IMG/VR virus record: IMGVR_UViG_3300025141_000291
Location: 1-38,015 of that record
Length of the DNA stretch: 38,015 bases
Reading direction: 5' to 3' (one strand)
Source of the DNA: a virus
Part shown: positions 7,854-16,581 of the stretch, one piece after another
Numbering within the stretch: position 1 is the first letter of the stretch
Layout: each line of letters opens with the position of its first letter
Program-made: the position numbers and the translations under genes
Notes under the pieces: generated by a model
The model's database searches: none
Told to the model about the DNA's origin: nothing
Seen by the model: only the letters and a program-made list of their open reading frames with translations

Positions 7854-10800
7854 TCAGAGGCCACTCCCTGATCCCTGACCCTCGTGATCCCATAGTTCGC
7901 TGTCGTTCTCGCCGGACATCGTGCCGCCTGTATCCACCGGTGGGACCTCTGGGTTGACATTATTAATTTCATCTTGTATTCTTTCGAGCTCTGCTCGAAG
8001 AGCTGGGTTCTCTATGTCTAGGAAGTACTGTTCCTCCACTTCACTATATTCAGCATATAGTCTATCAAGTTCGCCAGTCATTTCTCTCATATCTCTCCTG
8101 TCGATTCTTAGCTGCCTCCTATCTTCTGCCTCCATCCTTCTCACATCTCGACGGGCGCTCCGTCGTGTCCTGCGGCCAGAGCTGTTACTTTTCCTAAGAT
8201 CAGAGACACGCCCAACAGAATTTGCAAAGGCTTCTACATCAGACTGCAGAGCATCTCCGAGCTCCTCGAGTAGTGGTGCCCTTGCTTCATTTATTGGGTC
8301 TCTAGACCCGTTATCAGACCCACCAAGCTTATCTATTGTCGCTAGTGCCTGGATAATATTTGTTCTCACAGATGAAACTGTTCCCTGAGTTCCTGCTGGT
8401 GAGAAGTCAATATCTGTTGTAAACTTTCCAGCACTAATGTTGTGTGTTACACTCCTGACTGTGAAGATGTTATCTGCTGTAGTTCCAGTTTTCAGATCTA
8501 AATAGAACTGCTGTCCATAGTGAAACATTGGGTTTCCAAGGCCTGAGACTTTTGCTGTAACAGGTACAACTGTCACCTCGTCTGCTCCGTGGCTACTTTG
8601 TGAATTGTCACTTGGATCGTCATTTTCCCTAAACGTCTCTGAAAGTAGTGCGTCGAATATAGCTCCGCTTGACATTCCTGAAATTGTCACGCTGCTAAAT
8701 GGTGAAAATGCTGTTCCAAATTGAATTGTTGGAACTTTTGACTTTACATAATTGTGAATAGACTGTCTTGTGGTATTTGCAGCAAGAATTCTTAGACTAT
8801 CTCCGGCTGTACTTGCATTGGTAACAATTTGATCCCTTACTAGAGGGATATCATCCTCTACAGCTGAAAGTGCAGAGGCTATATTTGAAGCTGCAGAGTC
8901 TGTACCGCCAGTAAAATTGGAAAATAAAGATACTGCAGATCCAGCCTCCAGGGTGTCTATCACAAGCTGCTCACCGGGATGAGCTTGTGCATTTTGGTCT
9001 ATTACATGTATTCTTAGAAGCGTCTTTCCTCTATCAACCTTGCCTTCAACTAACTGTTTTTGTTCGATCCGATCTCCTGATCGAACGAAGCCTCCTCCTC
9101 CCATAGCTGCAATCGGTGAAGTCTGAAATGGTGGATCGTCATACACTATCACGGGAACTGCTTCGTATATAATTTTTAATCTAGGTATCTTAAATTCAGG
9201 CCTGTACATGCCCAGGGCACACATTCTTTCAACATGTGCTTCACTAAGATTGAATTCTGCAGGTGTTATAGGCTCTTGAGAGTCAGGAGCTCTTGTATCC
9301 TCCCCCTCAGCCTGTCTCTGGGCCTCCCTTCTAGCCTCCATCGCCTCCATTCTAGCCTGCCTGTTATCTCTTGATGTCCTGTGAAGATCCTTAAACCCGT
9401 AAGCCTGTGCCCCGCCGTTGTTGACATGCCTGCCAAGAATTGCCTCCATCCTACTTGTTGTTAGATTTGCATTTGTCTCTACTGCGTCAGCAATTTCCTG
9501 AGCAAGCACAGTAGACCTTATTGGGAATACTGAGATTGGCTTGCCCTGGCAGGCTCCGGCACTGTCATTAAAGTTATAAAAGCAAAGCTGGACCTCGTCA
9601 TATCTACCTGTCGCTGCAAGCGGGGCAGCAACTAGACAGGACATTACCTTGCCCAGAGACACCCAGTCACCCTCACCAGGCGTCTCAGGATTCATAAAAT
9701 TATATTCCTGATCTGCAATTTCCTGCCGTTCTTCAGGTGTGAGCTCAGTGTCTTCATCTTCTTCTTCTTCAGACTCCTGTGTTGCCTCCCACATAGCAGC
9801 TGTAATATCATCTATACCAGACATCACAGTCGCTTCCGAGGCCATCTCCAGCGATTCCCCTGATGCCATTGTTGCAAATGAGAGCGAATTTCTTATCTCT
9901 GCATACTGCTGTCCAGCTTCAGTCTCTGCCTCTGCAGCTGACATTGCTAGCGGAAATAGATTTGTTATGAACGGGTCATCTGTTGTTGATGTTGAAGGGC
10001 ATAGGTTTCTAATTTGAAAACCTACTTCAGATGCAACAGTGTTTGTGTAGTGTGCTGGAAAAGAAGATGAAGCGGCAGATTCTCCTTCAACTGTAGACTC
10101 GATAACGTAAAGAAGTCTTGAAAGAACGCCTTGAATCACATTCTCGCTTACTGATGATGCGCTTGTTATGGTGTTAAGCAATCCCCTTAGATCATCATAG
10201 ATGGCTCTTTGAATTAGCTGCTGTGAATCAGAACCTCTTGTAGATAGACGCTGGACATCTCTTATTTCTTCTGATATTGGGCCATCTGTTGTCAATCTCA
10301 AGATTTCTGAAGTAATGTCTCTAATTGCTGAATTTATAAGTGAGACGTGAACCCAGTTGTTGCTCGTTGATACATGTGTTATCTTTGACTCCTCGCCTCC
10401 CATTGTTCCCATCTCAAGGGTAATCTTGACCTGTCCTGATGCATCCATGTCATAGTTGCCCTTTATCAATCTATACTTTTCAACACTTCTAAGAGAGTTT
10501 AAAAATGCACCATATGGTGATCCTGTTAGTATGTCTCCGTTTGGATGTGACCATCCGAACTCAAGAAATGCATTAACACGACCGAATGCAGAAGGTGCTA
10601 TAAAGTGAGATACCTCTCCAAGCCTTGTTCTGTCGTGCAGTGTTATGGTAACAGTTGCCTTTTTAAATCCAATTAGTCCGTATCCAGATGCATATTCTCT
10701 CACAGAGACGCTTTGTAGAGTCATAAGCGGCTGTGTGGGGTCAAGTACACGACTGGAGCCTCTTCGCTCACTATTTATATCCATATTCACAAGTGTCTGA

Positions 10801-12518
10801 GGGCTTGTGAACATCTCCATTCCTGTCCTTGTCTGCATGGATAGCGAGGTCTCTTTCTCAGGCTCATCTTGAAGAAATGTTGGAACCGTAATCGTTCCTC
10901 TGGTTGATGTCGATTCGCTGTGGTCAGAGTTTGCAATCTCATAGTCAGCTGTCCCTATGTTCACATTTCCCGTCCCGAGAAATGATATCATATTTCCCCT
11001 AGTTGAAGCGCTGGCCCCTCCAGCTGCTGAGCTTACATTCTCAAGTGCAGGTGTATTGTTATAGAAACTTAGGTTTAAGTAGGGTGCGCATAGCGACATT
11101 TCAGTAGTAGGAACACCTGCTGAAAATAGAGCTGCCTGAGCGCAGTGTCTCATGCATGGGTTAAACATAAGGTGAGGCATTATTAAGACAGAAAGACCTG
11201 GGTTGATCAGCTTATTAGGATCTTCTATGCAGCCGTTCACCTTGAACTCAGACGCTTCAGGATCAGGTGATGGAGAAATCGGAGTCATGCTGAATGATGC
11301 CGCAATTTCATCATAAAATGATGTAACTTTATAAGTAATATCTCTTAATATTCCAGCAACTATTATATCCTTATTAGCACCCCAGAATGTGTCGATTATG
11401 TAGTTATGACCTTCGAGTCTAGCGATGCCTTCTTGGGTGAATTCATCCACTGTTTCACCTTCACCCATATTAGCTGGATTCGTAGTCGTTCGCACCAACG
11501 TCTCAATCTCTTCTCTTGTGGTAATGAATTCTGTAAGAATAGACTCAATATCAGCTATTATTGACCCACCAGTTGGAGGTGATCCACCTCCAGCAGAACT
11601 GGCGTAACCGTTTAGCCTGAGATCGTCTGCTGTGACCTCAACGCGGATGTTGTGTCCGTAAATGTCACCCGATGTCAGCGGCGGTCTCCCTGAAATAATC
11701 ATCGTCGAGCTGTCTCGAGGGTCTTCGGCATTGAGGGATAACCCTGTCCCAGAAATATCAACAGCCAGGCCCATATCATCCCTGATGTTGTGGCAAGCTG
11801 CTGCTAAATATTCAGCTTCTGTATCTGCATCTCTAAGAGTGTCCACATCATAGTCACTAGGAAAGCACATTTCTGACATGCTGATTGCACAGGAATCAAG
11901 TGTCTGAGGATCTTCACCCTGGTAGGCGATATCTGCTGCCCCACCATTTCTGATTGTCCCTCTCAATGTGAGAGGTCTCTTTCCAGTTAGTACGAACTGC
12001 GCATCTTCAGAGCTGCCGTAGGGCATTGTCGGTGAAATAAATTCTAGACCACCCCCGATATCGAAACTGCCACCCGACTGCTCCATTACTCTAGGCTCAG
12101 CGGCGTATGCATAGTGAGCAAGATTTGGCATTATCATGCCTATCGAATTCTGAACATCTTCATCCCTTAGCTTTTCTTGATATACTCTAACATATGTTGA
12201 CACAACAGTCCGGTCTAAATTAGAAGCTGCATTACTTAAAAATTTAATTAGATCCTTTGTAAACATGCCGCCGCTGCTAACATCAAGAAATATCTCCATT
12301 AGCTGTGTTGTTGACAGGTCTCCTCCGACAAACACTATGCCACCAAAATCAATACGGCATACCATCTCATCTACACCGTCTCCGTCGAGATCTTCTGGTC
12401 TATACTCTGTGCCTACTGAATGATCGCTACTGTATGCAACATTGTCTACTCTGCTTCTAAATGCAAAGTATTCCATTAGCTCTTGAAGTGCCAAAAATGA
12501 TGTAGCTGGATATCTCAA
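7854..12518 (-). CDS. Very large baseplate/tail hub-like structural protein
   Basis: This 1554-residue protein is the largest in the window. Residues 43-51 (DLDGDGVDE) resemble a calcium-binding EF-hand/dockerin loop. The middle (about 600-720) has beta-rich segments with FLEFGWSHPNG and a YRLIKGNYDM strand. A later segment with NPMFHYGQQFYLDL, then VRSVTHNISAGKFTTDIDF (about 1340-1395), resembles the end of hub proteins of the gp27/gpD type. A basic-acidic, Arg-rich coiled-coil region (about 1440-1510) and a Gly/Ser tail close the protein. Its place after tail-tube-initiator-like and LysM genes supports a baseplate role. The start is TTG with AGGA 8 bases upstream, next to the stop of the LysM gene. 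Fusion of several hub functions would explain the size. Exact T4 equivalence is unclear. Confidence 0.65.
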   Translation of the reverse strand: MRYPATSFLALQELMEYFAFRSRVDNVAYSSDHSVGTEYRPEDLDGDGVDEMVCRIDFGGIVFVGGDLSTTQLMEIFLDVSSGGMFTKDLIKFLSNAASNLDRTVVSTYVRVYQEKLRDEDVQNSIGMIMPNLAHYAYAAEPRVMEQSGGSFDIGGGLEFISPTMPYGSSEDAQFVLTGKRPLTLRGTIRNGGAADIAYQGEDPQTLDSCAISMSEMCFPSDYDVDTLRDADTEAEYLAAACHNIRDDMGLAVDISGTGLSLNAEDPRDSSTMIISGRPPLTSGDIYGHNIRVEVTADDLRLNGYASSAGGGSPPTGGSIIADIESILTEFITTREEIETLVRTTTNPANMGEGETVDEFTQEGIARLEGHNYIIDTFWGANKDIIVAGILRDITYKVTSFYDEIAASFSMTPISPSPDPEASEFKVNGCIEDPNKLINPGLSVLIMPHLMFNPCMRHCAQAALFSAGVPTTEMSLCAPYLNLSFYNNTPALENVSSAAGGASASTRGNMISFLGTGNVNIGTADYEIANSDHSESTSTRGTITVPTFLQDEPEKETSLSMQTRTGMEMFTSPQTLVNMDINSERRGSSRVLDPTQPLMTLQSVSVREYASGYGLIGFKKATVTITLHDRTRLGEVSHFIAPSAFGRVNAFLEFGWSHPNGDILTGSPYGAFLNSLRSVEKYRLIKGNYDMDASGQVKITLEMGTMGGEESKITHVSTSNNWVHVSLINSAIRDITSEILRLTTDGPISEEIRDVQRLSTRGSDSQQLIQRAIYDDLRGLLNTITSASSVSENVIQGVLSRLLYVIESTVEGESAASSSFPAHYTNTVASEVGFQIRNLCPSTSTTDDPFITNLFPLAMSAAEAETEAGQQYAEIRNSLSFATMASGESLEMASEATVMSGIDDITAAMWEATQESEEEEDEDTELTPEERQEIADQEYNFMNPETPGEGDWVSLGKVMSCLVAAPLAATGRYDEVQLCFYNFNDSAGACQGKPISVFPIRSTVLAQEIADAVETNANLTTSRMEAILGRHVNNGGAQAYGFKDLHRTSRDNRQARMEAMEARREAQRQAEGEDTRAPDSQEPITPAEFNLSEAHVERMCALGMYRPEFKIPRLKIIYEAVPVIVYDDPPFQTSPIAAMGGGGFVRSGDRIEQKQLVEGKVDRGKTLLRIHVIDQNAQAHPGEQLVIDTLEAGSAVSLFSNFTGGTDSAASNIASALSAVEDDIPLVRDQIVTNASTAGDSLRILAANTTRQSIHNYVKSKVPTIQFGTAFSPFSSVTISGMSSGAIFDALLSETFRENDDPSDNSQSSHGADEVTVVPVTAKVSGLGNPMFHYGQQFYLDLKTGTTADNIFTVRSVTHNISAGKFTTDIDFSPAGTQGTVSSVRTNIIQALATIDKLGGSDNGSRDPINEARAPLLEELGDALQSDVEAFANSVGRVSDLRKSNSSGRRTRRSARRDVRRMEAEDRRQLRIDRRDMREMTGELDRLYAEYSEVEEQYFLDIENPALRAELERIQDEINNVNPEVPPVDTGGTMSGENDSELWDHEGQGSGSGL

Positions 12519-12527
12519 CTTCTAATC

Positions 12528-12821
12528 CTACAGGAAACCAAGAACGTCGCCCGGCGAATCGGGAATAAGTATGATTGTTCCAACTGGAACCTGTAATCCC
12601 CAGCCTATTCCAGAAGCTGCTGCAATAATCCACCACAGGTTTGCCTTGCCGTATTTCTGACCTGCAATTGTGTCTAGTCTTTGCCCTTCTGCGAGAACTG
12701 TAGAAGTGTATGAAATTGCTCCTGCAAGAACAGCACCTCTTATTCTTGCTGAAGTTTTAACAGTTGGGAATCCAAGTCCCCTGTTTGAAGCTTGAAGATT
12801 TGAATATCTACCAATTGACAT
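12528..12821 (-). CDS. LysM-domain baseplate protein, T4 gp53-like
   Basis: This 97-residue protein consists mainly of a LysM module (about residues 44-90). It has the order EGQRLDTIAGQKYGKANLWWIIAAASG, then VPVGTIILIP, matching the LysM pattern of a helix after the first strand, a tryptophan-rich turn and a closing strand. T4 gp53 and the LysM proteins of other contractile tails join baseplate wedges to the hub and act on the inner baseplate during assembly. T4 gp53 is larger (196 residues), so this is a minimal version. The ATG is separated from the stop of the upstream 1168-residue gene by only 5 bases, with a weak GAG ribosome site, which suggests coupled translation. Baseplate proteins flank it on both sides. 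Confidence 0.78.
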   Translation of the reverse strand: MSIGRYSNLQASNRGLGFPTVKTSARIRGAVLAGAISYTSTVLAEGQRLDTIAGQKYGKANLWWIIAAASGIGWGLQVPVGTIILIPDSPGDVLGFL

Positions 12822-12826
12822 CTTTG

Positions 12827-15800
12827 TTACTCATTTTTAAAGTTTTTCCTATGCTCAAATTCATAAGTTTCTTTAGATGACTGCCCGCCATCATCATATG
12901 CATCTCCCGCCATTGATTGTGCAAGCTTTCCAACATTATAAATCGGTGCTCTATTGAATCCTTCATTATCAATACCTGGAGGAATATCATGTATGGGAGC
13001 AAAGGTAATTGTTACCTTGCAGACCTGAGGAGCTCTGGATCCCCAGTCGATCTCCCAAGGCGTATTCTCTGTAAGCCAGTCAAATTTTAAGCCCTTTATA
13101 ACACCTGCAAGACCTCTTCCTCGTGTGCTTTCAAAAGATCTAATAATTGCATTTTTATCAGCTGATAAAAATCTTTGCTCATCTGATAGTGCTATGTTGA
13201 CTCCGCTGACATCTAGGCCTAGTGCTTGCGCGCCTTCATTTGCAAGATTTTGAGCAAATGCTCCAATAGCTGCTCCTGGATTTAATATGGGCATCATAAA
13301 TCTACTAAATGTGTCTTTTGGATCGTGAACAATGTCAGAATGTGATATTTCTATCTCTGCACCAAAAAGATCACTAGGTATATTAAAATCTATTAGCTTT
13401 ATTCTATAAAGTGTTACAGATCTTGACTTATCATTATCTCTATTGTCTCTATCCTTGCTCTTTGAAGTTTGAATGAATCTTCTTCCCAGGACTATTCCCA
13501 GAACGGGTCTATTAAATCTAATTTTCTTTATGCTGGAGTATTCTTCTCCATCTTTTGCAACAACCCTGTAGCTCTTTGACTGGGAGGGTTTTACAAATGC
13601 TCTGACACCAAAGAATCTATTTTTTGGATTTTTACCATTGGGCTTAGCATATCCGTCAAGAGAGTCACCTATGCTAGATATTGCATTTCCCAATCTTGCA
13701 GCAAGATTGCCAGAAGATGCTGCAGACTCTGAAGGTTCGTTATCTGGATCTCTATATTTTTTAAGAATGACGTTTAGGAATGGATTTGCAAATCCATTTT
13801 CTAATAACTTTGTAGCAGATCCAATGAGAGCGCTAGCAGCGGGCCCGGGTAGGCTAGATCCAAAGTTTGTTCCAAATGCTTTTTGAATTTGCAATGGGCT
13901 TCCGAATGCAACTAAAAATGCCTTTAAAAACAATTCATCAAGACTGTCAAGAATAGACAGGCCGCTTCTGATTGCATCTCCGATTGCTCCAAGAATACCG
14001 CCAGAGGCTGGTAGCTTCATATTTGTTGCCTCATATCCGACACCAAATATTCTTCCTATATTAAACTTTGAATAATTGCTCTTAACTATGTCACCAATTC
14101 TAACTCTAACTAGCGGTGAAGATGCAAGGACTTGACTGAATGGTTGTATAAACGTGTTTTCTCCGGAGCTTAGAACGTCACCTAGAGACCATTGTGGGTA
14201 AACAAGTGTTGTAAGCTTGTTAATCTTTAGCCACATCTCATCAAAGTCTTCTGGAGAGGTTGCAGCAACAGTAAAAGTAAAACTTATATCTCTCTTTGTA
14301 TTTGAATATGTCTGTACGGCATCCATTCTTCCGTATCCGGTAGATTCTGTAAAGTTTGCTGTGTATCCGTCTTGTAGGCTATCTAGAAATGCGTGAAACG
14401 AAGTTATTTCATTGGTTCTAATATCGTGAAAATAGAATGGAACATACTCAGCATCTAAAAGATCCTCCATTCTGTGGACAACTTCTGATGGTATTCTTCC
14501 TCCATCCTTAATTCCCTCACCCATAAAAATCTTTTTTCCAGAAGGCGAGGCAAGAAGTCTTGCTGGATTTGTATCTGTGCTACTCATTCCCATTCTTGAT
14601 ACAGCTCTGATTACACCTTTGGGTAGAACGAATGATGACGGAGTTGCAGATGTTCTCATAGAAAGAGCAGACACATTAAATCCATCAGAGGTTCTACTTT
14701 TTGAAATCCTTGTTGTTGGTCCATCTGGTAGGTCATCAACAGACCATGGGTTAGATGACCTAGTCATTCCAAAATCTTCAGATCTTGATCTCTTAATTTT
14801 TAGCCTAATGTCTCCAATAATCGCCAAAGAATTAAGAATTCCTATCACCCTTGTCTTACTGATCTTCTCCAAGATTGCCCGGGCATTCTCAGCGCTGTCA
14901 TAGTCACTACTTCCTTCTGAGTCTAAGATCTTATTTAAGCTTTCAACAGATAGAAGAATAGACCTAGAGAGTGCAAGAGCAAATCCTGGAGAATTTTTTA
15001 CAAGCCGAGAGGTTCCGGGACCCTTTGCATTCTTTCTATCTTTTATTTCAGATATATTTTTATCAAGACCGAGCATAAATTTTGCACCAGCATTGACACA
15101 AGACTTATAGGGCCTATCTGTGGGTGTGAACATAGAGTTCATAACAACAGACATTCTAAACTGTATATATCTTTTATGCTCACCCATAAGCATCGGAGTA
15201 TTTGCAGAGTCAATTTTAGAATTAATATTATCACAGCTATTCAGTGCAATATCTTTAAAAGACTCTATGGCAAGTATCATAGTCTTTATTGAAGCAGCTG
15301 CTCTTACTCTAAGGTACTTCTTATTAATTGGATCAAAAGCTGCATCTCCCTTGCCCGTCATTGAGCCATATGAGTTTGATGACTCTGTTTCAGAAAGGAT
15401 TAAAAATTCTCCCCTGCCCTGTCTTGTGGAGTCACCAGATAGAAGCTCTGGAAATCCATCAGAATTTTTTGCTCTTATATCAGACGGAACTATCTTGTTA
15501 ACAGGGTCAATGCCTGTTAATATTTTTTCTGGAAAGCTGTCATCATCTATGTTGGTGGACAATATTTGAGAAGAAGCTCTAAGCAGTGACTCTCCAATCT
15601 CACTAAGTGACTCAATGCTAGACATAAAGGTTTCATCATACTTTCCAAATTCTCTTTGAACTGTAAAAGCAGGATCTGTGCTAAACTCATCATCCTGCTT
15701 TCCTCTCTCGACAAATGCGTCACCCAGTGTCGAACCAGCTGGAGAAAACCTATTATGATTCTTTAAAATATTTACAGATGCATTAACTAGATTTTTTTCT

Positions 15801-16333
15801 TGTTTTGCAGTGGGCCCAGTAAACTTTTTAATATCTTTAACGTGAAGCTCTCCGGCAGTACTAACTGGCTTACCCTTGATCTGATGAAGCAGGTGATGGC
15901 TGTCAGTCTGTCCGGTTTTATCAATTATTTCACTAAGGCTTGTAGCATCTTGATCAAATTTTCCACTATTTGAATACTGACTCAATGAAACTGATGCCTG
16001 GGACCCGCCTGCGTATTCAACAAATACACTTTCTGCACCCTGATTTTCTGGCGGAGGAAGACTGTCACCTCTATTTGAGGTAGCTGCCCTTGTATTTCCT
16101 GGACTGACGTTGAATACAACGTCTTCATTTTCCTGTATAAAGTTTAAATAGTCTCCTAGAAGACCCTCATCTGTAGCCATGTTGACAAGTTCTTTTCCAG
16201 TATTCGGATCAATTCCAAGATCGTCTCCTGTGCCTATGCTCCCATCGCCAGAATCATCTCTCACAGTATAGGATACAGAATCTGCTCCCGATCCAATTGA
16301 AGTTAAAAAATCTCTTAATGTTTCTCTGGCCAA
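12827..16333 (-). CDS. Baseplate structural protein with tail-tube-initiator-like domain
   Basis: This protein has 1168 residues. The N-terminal half (1-600) is Ser/Asp-rich and not recognised. Residues about 630-770 are the most distinctive: YVPFYFHDIRTNEITSFHAF, then GYGRMDAVQTYSNTKRDISF, a DEMWLKINKLTTLVYPQW segment, and SPLVRVRIGDIV. Near residue 1090 comes TPWEIDWGSRAPQVCKVTITF followed by PIHDIPPG. This order, with a rigid-body strand, a W-K-N-L-YP segment, a PLVRVRIGD strand and a terminal strand, resembles gp48/gp54-type tail-tube cap and initiator proteins. The family link is by pattern only. The start is TTG with GAGG about 7 bases upstream, overlapping the upstream 88-residue gene by 19 bases. 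The gene ends next to the LysM baseplate gene. Confidence 0.62.
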   Translation of the reverse strand: MARETLRDFLTSIGSGADSVSYTVRDDSGDGSIGTGDDLGIDPNTGKELVNMATDEGLLGDYLNFIQENEDVVFNVSPGNTRAATSNRGDSLPPPENQGAESVFVEYAGGSQASVSLSQYSNSGKFDQDATSLSEIIDKTGQTDSHHLLHQIKGKPVSTAGELHVKDIKKFTGPTAKQEKNLVNASVNILKNHNRFSPAGSTLGDAFVERGKQDDEFSTDPAFTVQREFGKYDETFMSSIESLSEIGESLLRASSQILSTNIDDDSFPEKILTGIDPVNKIVPSDIRAKNSDGFPELLSGDSTRQGRGEFLILSETESSNSYGSMTGKGDAAFDPINKKYLRVRAAASIKTMILAIESFKDIALNSCDNINSKIDSANTPMLMGEHKRYIQFRMSVVMNSMFTPTDRPYKSCVNAGAKFMLGLDKNISEIKDRKNAKGPGTSRLVKNSPGFALALSRSILLSVESLNKILDSEGSSDYDSAENARAILEKISKTRVIGILNSLAIIGDIRLKIKRSRSEDFGMTRSSNPWSVDDLPDGPTTRISKSRTSDGFNVSALSMRTSATPSSFVLPKGVIRAVSRMGMSSTDTNPARLLASPSGKKIFMGEGIKDGGRIPSEVVHRMEDLLDAEYVPFYFHDIRTNEITSFHAFLDSLQDGYTANFTESTGYGRMDAVQTYSNTKRDISFTFTVAATSPEDFDEMWLKINKLTTLVYPQWSLGDVLSSGENTFIQPFSQVLASSPLVRVRIGDIVKSNYSKFNIGRIFGVGYEATNMKLPASGGILGAIGDAIRSGLSILDSLDELFLKAFLVAFGSPLQIQKAFGTNFGSSLPGPAASALIGSATKLLENGFANPFLNVILKKYRDPDNEPSESAASSGNLAARLGNAISSIGDSLDGYAKPNGKNPKNRFFGVRAFVKPSQSKSYRVVAKDGEEYSSIKKIRFNRPVLGIVLGRRFIQTSKSKDRDNRDNDKSRSVTLYRIKLIDFNIPSDLFGAEIEISHSDIVHDPKDTFSRFMMPILNPGAAIGAFAQNLANEGAQALGLDVSGVNIALSDEQRFLSADKNAIIRSFESTRGRGLAGVIKGLKFDWLTENTPWEIDWGSRAPQVCKVTITFAPIHDIPPGIDNEGFNRAPIYNVGKLAQSMAGDAYDDGGQSSKETYEFEHRKNFKNE

Positions 16334-16581
16334 TCTAGCACCTCAACACCTACATTTTCTTCCATGTCACTCATACTTATGGCCTTCCCAAGGTTGTCAA
16401 AAAAATCAACAATTTCATCCTCAGTCTTGAGCTTAGACTCCATGATTGAAAGAGATTTATTAAAATTTTTAATAATTGACGTCATCTCTGTCAAAAGGCT
16501 GTTCTTCTCCTCTTCCGTGAGATCCTCTAATAACTCCTGAATGTAGGGATCTCTCTCAAACTCTAAAAGTATATCCTTCAT
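16315..16581 (-). CDS. Small acidic helical protein between tape measure and baseplate genes
   Basis: This 88-residue protein is rich in Glu, Asp, Leu and Lys and is predicted to be almost all helical; I see no catalytic motif. The ATG overlaps the tape-measure stop in an ATGA arrangement, and the 3' end overlaps the next gene by 19 bases, so it is embedded in a translationally coupled tail operon. Such overlaps and its composition suggest an assembly factor or a small inner tail/baseplate component, but no family is recognised. A short Trp-Pro-Glu-Lys-His end (WPEKH) follows two predicted helices. The name is deliberately general. Confidence 0.68.
   Translation of the reverse strand: MKDILLEFERDPYIQELLEDLTEEEKNSLLTEMTSIIKNFNKSLSIMESKLKTEDEIVDFFDNLGKAISMSDMEENVGVEVLDWPEKH

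Noticed and set aside
7921-8388. Plus-strand open frame of 155 codons opposite the hub-like gene
   Set aside because: It is Ser-rich and follows the reverse codon pattern of the strongly coding minus strand, with no ribosome site or family pattern.
15120-15569. Plus-strand open frame of 149 codons opposite the initiator-like gene
   Set aside because: It mirrors the minus-strand codons, and no plus-strand gene is otherwise seen.
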